The position numbers and the translations under genes are program-made. Under the pieces are notes generated by a model. It was not told the origin of the DNA. It did not search any database and saw nothing but the letters and a program-made list of their open reading frames with translations. 8,649 nucleotides of DNA from DATEEW01 sp035273665. Its GTDB lineage: Bacteria > Pseudomonadota > Gammaproteobacteria > Burkholderiales > SG8-39. This document shows, piece after piece, positions 6,057-8,649 of the stretch. Within the stretch, counting starts at the first letter, position 1. Each line of letters opens with the position of its first letter. Location: assembly GCA_035273665.1 (NCBI GenBank), contig DATEOW010000028.1, positions 1 through 8,649 on the forward strand, read 5' to 3'.

Positions 6057-7195
6057 GCGAGTGCCGCTTTCAATGCCTGAATAAAGCGCTCGTTCTCGTC
6101 GGCGCGGCCGATGCTGACACGCAGATGATCGGGCATGGCATAAGCGCCGATGGGCCGCACGATAATGCCCGCGCGCAAGAGTTTTTGATAAATCAGCGCG
6201 GCTTGGCTTTCGCCGTCCCGGCGCGGAATTTCAACGGCGACGAAATTCCCCGCCGAGCGAATCCATGCCAGTCCCATCGTCTTGAACGCCTCCGTCAACT
6301 GCAGCATACCGGCGCTATTGAGTGCGTGACTTCGACGCACGAAGTCCTGATCGTCCAACGCGGCGATGGCCGCGACCAGCGCGAGGTTATTGACGTTGAA
6401 GGGTTGCCGAACGCGGTTCAGCAAATCGGCGACGCGTGCATCGCACATTGCATAGCCGATCCGGAGGCCCGCCAAACCATAGGCTTTGGAAAATGTGCGG
6501 GTGACAATGAGATTCGGATGCGTCCGAAGCCAATTGCGACTGTCGTAGTTCGAAGCGGCCGGCAGATATTCGTTGTAGGCCTCGTCCAGAACTACCGCGA
6601 TATGCGCCGGCACGATATCGAGAAATGCCGACAACTCGTCTGCACTTAATAGCGTGCCGGTCGGATTATTCGGGTTGGCGATGAAAACGACCCGGGTATC
6701 GGCGGCGATGGCGGCACGCATGGCCGATAAGTCATGTCCCCAGTTTTTTGCCGGCACGACGATACTGCGTGCGCCGCGCGATTGTGTCGCAAGGGGATAG
6801 ACGGCAAAGGCATGTTGCGAGAAAACCGCCGAACGCCCCGGTGCCAGGAAAGCTGCGGCAACCATTTCGAGCAGGTCATTGCTGCCGTTGCCCAAGACGA
6901 CACTGTCCATCGGCCGATCGACGCGCTTTGCTACGGCTTGCAGCAGTTCGAAGTTATCCGGATAACGATGCAATTCCGGCAGCGCTGCTTCAATCGCCGC
7001 GCGCACCTTCGGCGACATGCCGAGCGGATTTTCATTCGAGGCTAACTTGACGATGCTTGCCGGGTCGAGGTTGAACTCGCGTGCGAGTTCGGTGATCGGC
7101 TTGCCCGGCTGGTAGGCCGCAATTCCGCGCACATAAGAGGGCGCCTGTTCGCACAGATCGAGCGCTTCAACGGCGCGATCGAGCGCTGAAGTCAT
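6053..7195 (-). CDS. hisC: Histidinol-phosphate/aromatic aminotransferase (HisC family)
   Basis: A 380-residue fold-type I PLP aminotransferase. Motifs in order: LASNENPLG (51-59, substrate contact), LGNGSNDLL (101-109), IANPNNPTGT (172-181), VLDEAYNEY (202-210, PLP-contacting Asp and Tyr), TRTFSKAYGLAGLRIGY (232-248, Schiff-base Lys237 and Arg245) and DHLRVSIG (356-363, carboxylate-binding Arg359). Family members convert imidazole-acetol phosphate to histidinol phosphate, and many also transaminate aromatic keto acids. Its position between pheA and tyrA argues for a role in phenylalanine/tyrosine synthesis; whether it also serves histidine synthesis depends on a second hisC elsewhere. The ATG at 7195 gives the normal family length and overlaps the pheA stop by four bases (ATGA). 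The open frame continues upstream to 7681, but that part is a shadow of pheA. Confidence 0.94.
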   Translation of the reverse strand: MTSALDRAVEALDLCEQAPSYVRGIAAYQPGKPITELAREFNLDPASIVKLASNENPLGMSPKVRAAIEAALPELHRYPDNFELLQAVAKRVDRPMDSVVLGNGSNDLLEMVAAAFLAPGRSAVFSQHAFAVYPLATQSRGARSIVVPAKNWGHDLSAMRAAIAADTRVVFIANPNNPTGTLLSADELSAFLDIVPAHIAVVLDEAYNEYLPAASNYDSRNWLRTHPNLIVTRTFSKAYGLAGLRIGYAMCDARVADLLNRVRQPFNVNNLALVAAIAALDDQDFVRRSHALNSAGMLQLTEAFKTMGLAWIRSAGNFVAVEIPRRDGESQAALIYQKLLRAGIIVRPIGAYAMPDHLRVSIGRADENERFIQALKAALA

Positions 7196-8265
7196 CGAGG
7201 CGCCATGGCGTAGGACCCGAGCACTTTCATGAAGGGTACGATCGTTTTCAATTCCGCCAAGGCCGCACTGAGCGCTTCTTCTTCCGCATGGCCGAGCAAA
7301 TCGATGTAGAACATGTATTCCCACCGCGCCTGCCGCGACGGCCGCGATTCGATCCGGCTCATACTGATACCGTTCTTGGCGATGGGCGTCAGCATTTCGT
7401 GTACTGCGCCGGGTCGATTCGGTGCGGACACAATCAGCGAAGTGATGTCCTGTCCCGTTGGATTCGATTTCACCCGACCCAGAACAAGGAAGCGGGTGGC
7501 GTTGTTGGGTTCGTCTTCGATGTCGGGTGCCAGCACGCTTAAGCCGTAGAGCTGCGCGGCGAGCGCGGGGCCAACCGCTGCGGCGTCCGGTTCGGCGCTC
7601 GCCAGCCGCGCCGCTTCGGCATTGCTGGTTACCTGTATGCGCTCCGCTTGCGGCAGATGGCGCGACAACCAATCGTGGCATTGGGCGAGCGACTGTGCAT
7701 GCGAATACACTCGCGCGATCCCGGCAAGAGAATCCCCTTTACGCATCAGGTTCTGCCGCACCCGCAAGACCACTTCCGCGCAGATTTCCAGGGGCGTTTG
7801 CAGGAGCAGATCGAGCGTGCGGCCCACTGCCCCTTCGGTGGAATTCTCTACCGGCACGACCGCGAAATCGGTGACGGCGCTTTCGCATTGATGAAAGACC
7901 TCGTCGATGGATGCGCAAGGCGCGAAATTGGGTGCCGTGCCGAAATGCTGCTGCGCCGCTACATGACTGAAGGTGCCCGCAGGGCCGAGATAAGCGATGT
8001 TCAGACGTTGCTCGAGCGCCATGCTTTGGCTGATGATCTCGCGCCAGATGGCGCGGACCGCGTCGGCCGACAAAGGCCCGGGATTGTCGGCGACCATGCG
8101 CCGCAAAATTTCCGCTTCGCGATCGGGGCGATGCTTCTGCGCAGTCGGCCCCTTGATGCGGCCGACTTCCTGCACATGTTGCGAGCGTTCGCTCAACAAC
8201 TTGAGCAATTGGTCGTCGAGTCGATCGATCGCTTCGCGGTGCCGGCCTATTTTTTCTTCGCTCAT
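7192..8265 (-). CDS. pheA: Bifunctional chorismate mutase / prephenate dehydratase (P-protein)
   Basis: A 357-residue cytoplasmic enzyme converting chorismate to prephenate and prephenate to phenylpyruvate, the committed phenylalanine route. Residues 1-85 are an AroQ-type chorismate mutase, with Arg10, Arg27, Lys38 and the HRPDREAEIL segment (45-54) matching active-site positions of the E. coli domain. The prephenate dehydratase domain follows (about 89-268): AYLGPAGTFSHVAA, VPVENSTEGAVGRTLDLL (138-155) and the catalytic NNATRF (254-259, Thr257). The C-terminal ACT domain (about 272-350) holds NRPGAVHEML and the ESRP motif (306-309) for phenylalanine feedback binding, so feedback inhibition is expected. 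The ATG at 8265 lies 7 bases after the serA stop and has TTAGG upstream. No leader peptide or attenuator is visible ahead of it. Confidence 0.97.
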   Translation of the reverse strand: MSEEKIGRHREAIDRLDDQLLKLLSERSQHVQEVGRIKGPTAQKHRPDREAEILRRMVADNPGPLSADAVRAIWREIISQSMALEQRLNIAYLGPAGTFSHVAAQQHFGTAPNFAPCASIDEVFHQCESAVTDFAVVPVENSTEGAVGRTLDLLLQTPLEICAEVVLRVRQNLMRKGDSLAGIARVYSHAQSLAQCHDWLSRHLPQAERIQVTSNAEAARLASAEPDAAAVGPALAAQLYGLSVLAPDIEDEPNNATRFLVLGRVKSNPTGQDITSLIVSAPNRPGAVHEMLTPIAKNGISMSRIESRPSRQARWEYMFYIDLLGHAEEEALSAALAELKTIVPFMKVLGSYAMAPR

Positions 8266-8272
8266 GCCTAGC

Positions 8273-8649
8273 CTAAGAGTTAACCCGAGGGATATATCGA
8301 ACCATCAACACGCCGGTAATTGCGCAGAGATTTTTGATCACCTCATCGGTAACCGGACTATCCGTATCCACGAGCGTATAAGCCACTTCACCGCGGGATT
8401 TGTTCACCATATTGTGAATGTTCAAATTGGCATTCGCCATGGTCGTGGAAATCTGTCCCAACATGTTCGGCACGTTGCTATTGGCGATGCAGACGCGATA
8501 AGGCACTTCGCGCTGCATTAACACTTCGGGAAAATTCACCGAATGTTTGATGCAACCGTGTTCCAGATACTCGCGTAACTGCTCCGCCACCATCATCGCG
8601 CAATTATCCTCCGCTTCGGTGGTCGAGGCGCCCAGATGCGGCAAGGTCA
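8273..8649 (-). CDS. serA: D-3-phosphoglycerate dehydrogenase, C-terminal part, truncated by window edge
   Basis: The last 124 codons and stop of serA are present; the start lies beyond 8649. The fragment begins TLPHLGASTTEAEDNCA, which matches the end of the NAD-binding domain of D-2-hydroxyacid dehydrogenases and contains their catalytic His in the PHLGAS context. After HSVNFPEV comes a C-terminal ACT domain of about 70 residues (YRVCIANSNVPNMLGQISTT to TGVLMVRYIPRV), as in SerA proteins that bind serine for feedback inhibition. SerA oxidises 3-phosphoglycerate to 3-phosphohydroxypyruvate, the first step of serine synthesis. The short C-terminus resembles the E. coli-type enzyme (about 410 residues) and not the longer mycobacterial form. 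It sits directly upstream of pheA, a position often occupied by serC in related clusters. Confidence 0.93.
   Translation of the reverse strand, partial: TLPHLGASTTEAEDNCAMMVAEQLREYLEHGCIKHSVNFPEVLMQREVPYRVCIANSNVPNMLGQISTTMANANLNIHNMVNKSRGEVAYTLVDTDSPVTDEVIKNLCAITGVLMVRYIPRVNS

Noticed and set aside
7196..7681. Long N-terminal extension of hisC giving a 542-residue product
   Set aside because: The extension runs out of frame through pheA, is Arg/Ala-rich without domain character, and the HisC family length fits the ATG at 7195.
7648..8271. 207-codon plus-strand open frame opposite pheA
   Set aside because: It is a shadow of pheA, in which chorismate mutase, dehydratase and ACT motifs are all intact.

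Overview
The window is a compact chromosomal block with every recognisable gene on the minus strand. Read in the direction of transcription (right to left) the order is serA (3' part only), pheA, hisC, tyrA, aroA, cmk, rpsA, ihfB, lapA, lapB (5' part only). This order, the moderately GC-rich coding sequence, the 573-residue six-domain ribosomal protein S1 and the bifunctional chorismate mutase/prephenate dehydratase point to a proteobacterium, most likely a betaproteobacterium. The taxon is inferred from gene order and protein features, not from a search.

Right half (about 3164-8649): an amino-acid biosynthesis cluster. SerA opens serine synthesis. PheA, HisC and TyrA form the phenylalanine and tyrosine branches below chorismate. 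AroA makes the chorismate precursor EPSP, and Cmk phosphorylates CMP and dCMP. The genes from pheA to cmk overlap by 1 or 4 bases at each junction (ATGA, TTGA, TGATG, TGATG), so they are probably co-transcribed and translationally coupled. Only 7 bases separate serA from pheA.

Left half (1-3163): expression and envelope genes. The 131-base cmk-rpsA spacer carries three tandem 13-bp near-palindromic units just ahead of rpsA. ihfB follows rpsA after 21 bases with a very strong Shine-Dalgarno sequence. A strong hairpin terminator separates ihfB from lapA. lapA and lapB, which encode membrane proteins linked to lipopolysaccharide assembly control, are separated by an unusually long 255-base gap. 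That gap can fold into several hairpins, and I cannot assign it to any known element.

This is a well-known type of mixed-function supraoperon. I see no mobile element, CRISPR array, phage gene, defence system, rRNA or tRNA gene. The less ordinary points are non-coding or fine-scale: the rpsA leader repeats, the lapA-lapB spacer, the UUG start of tyrA, and an NADP-type cofactor signature in TyrA. I do not see a previously undescribed multi-gene system here.
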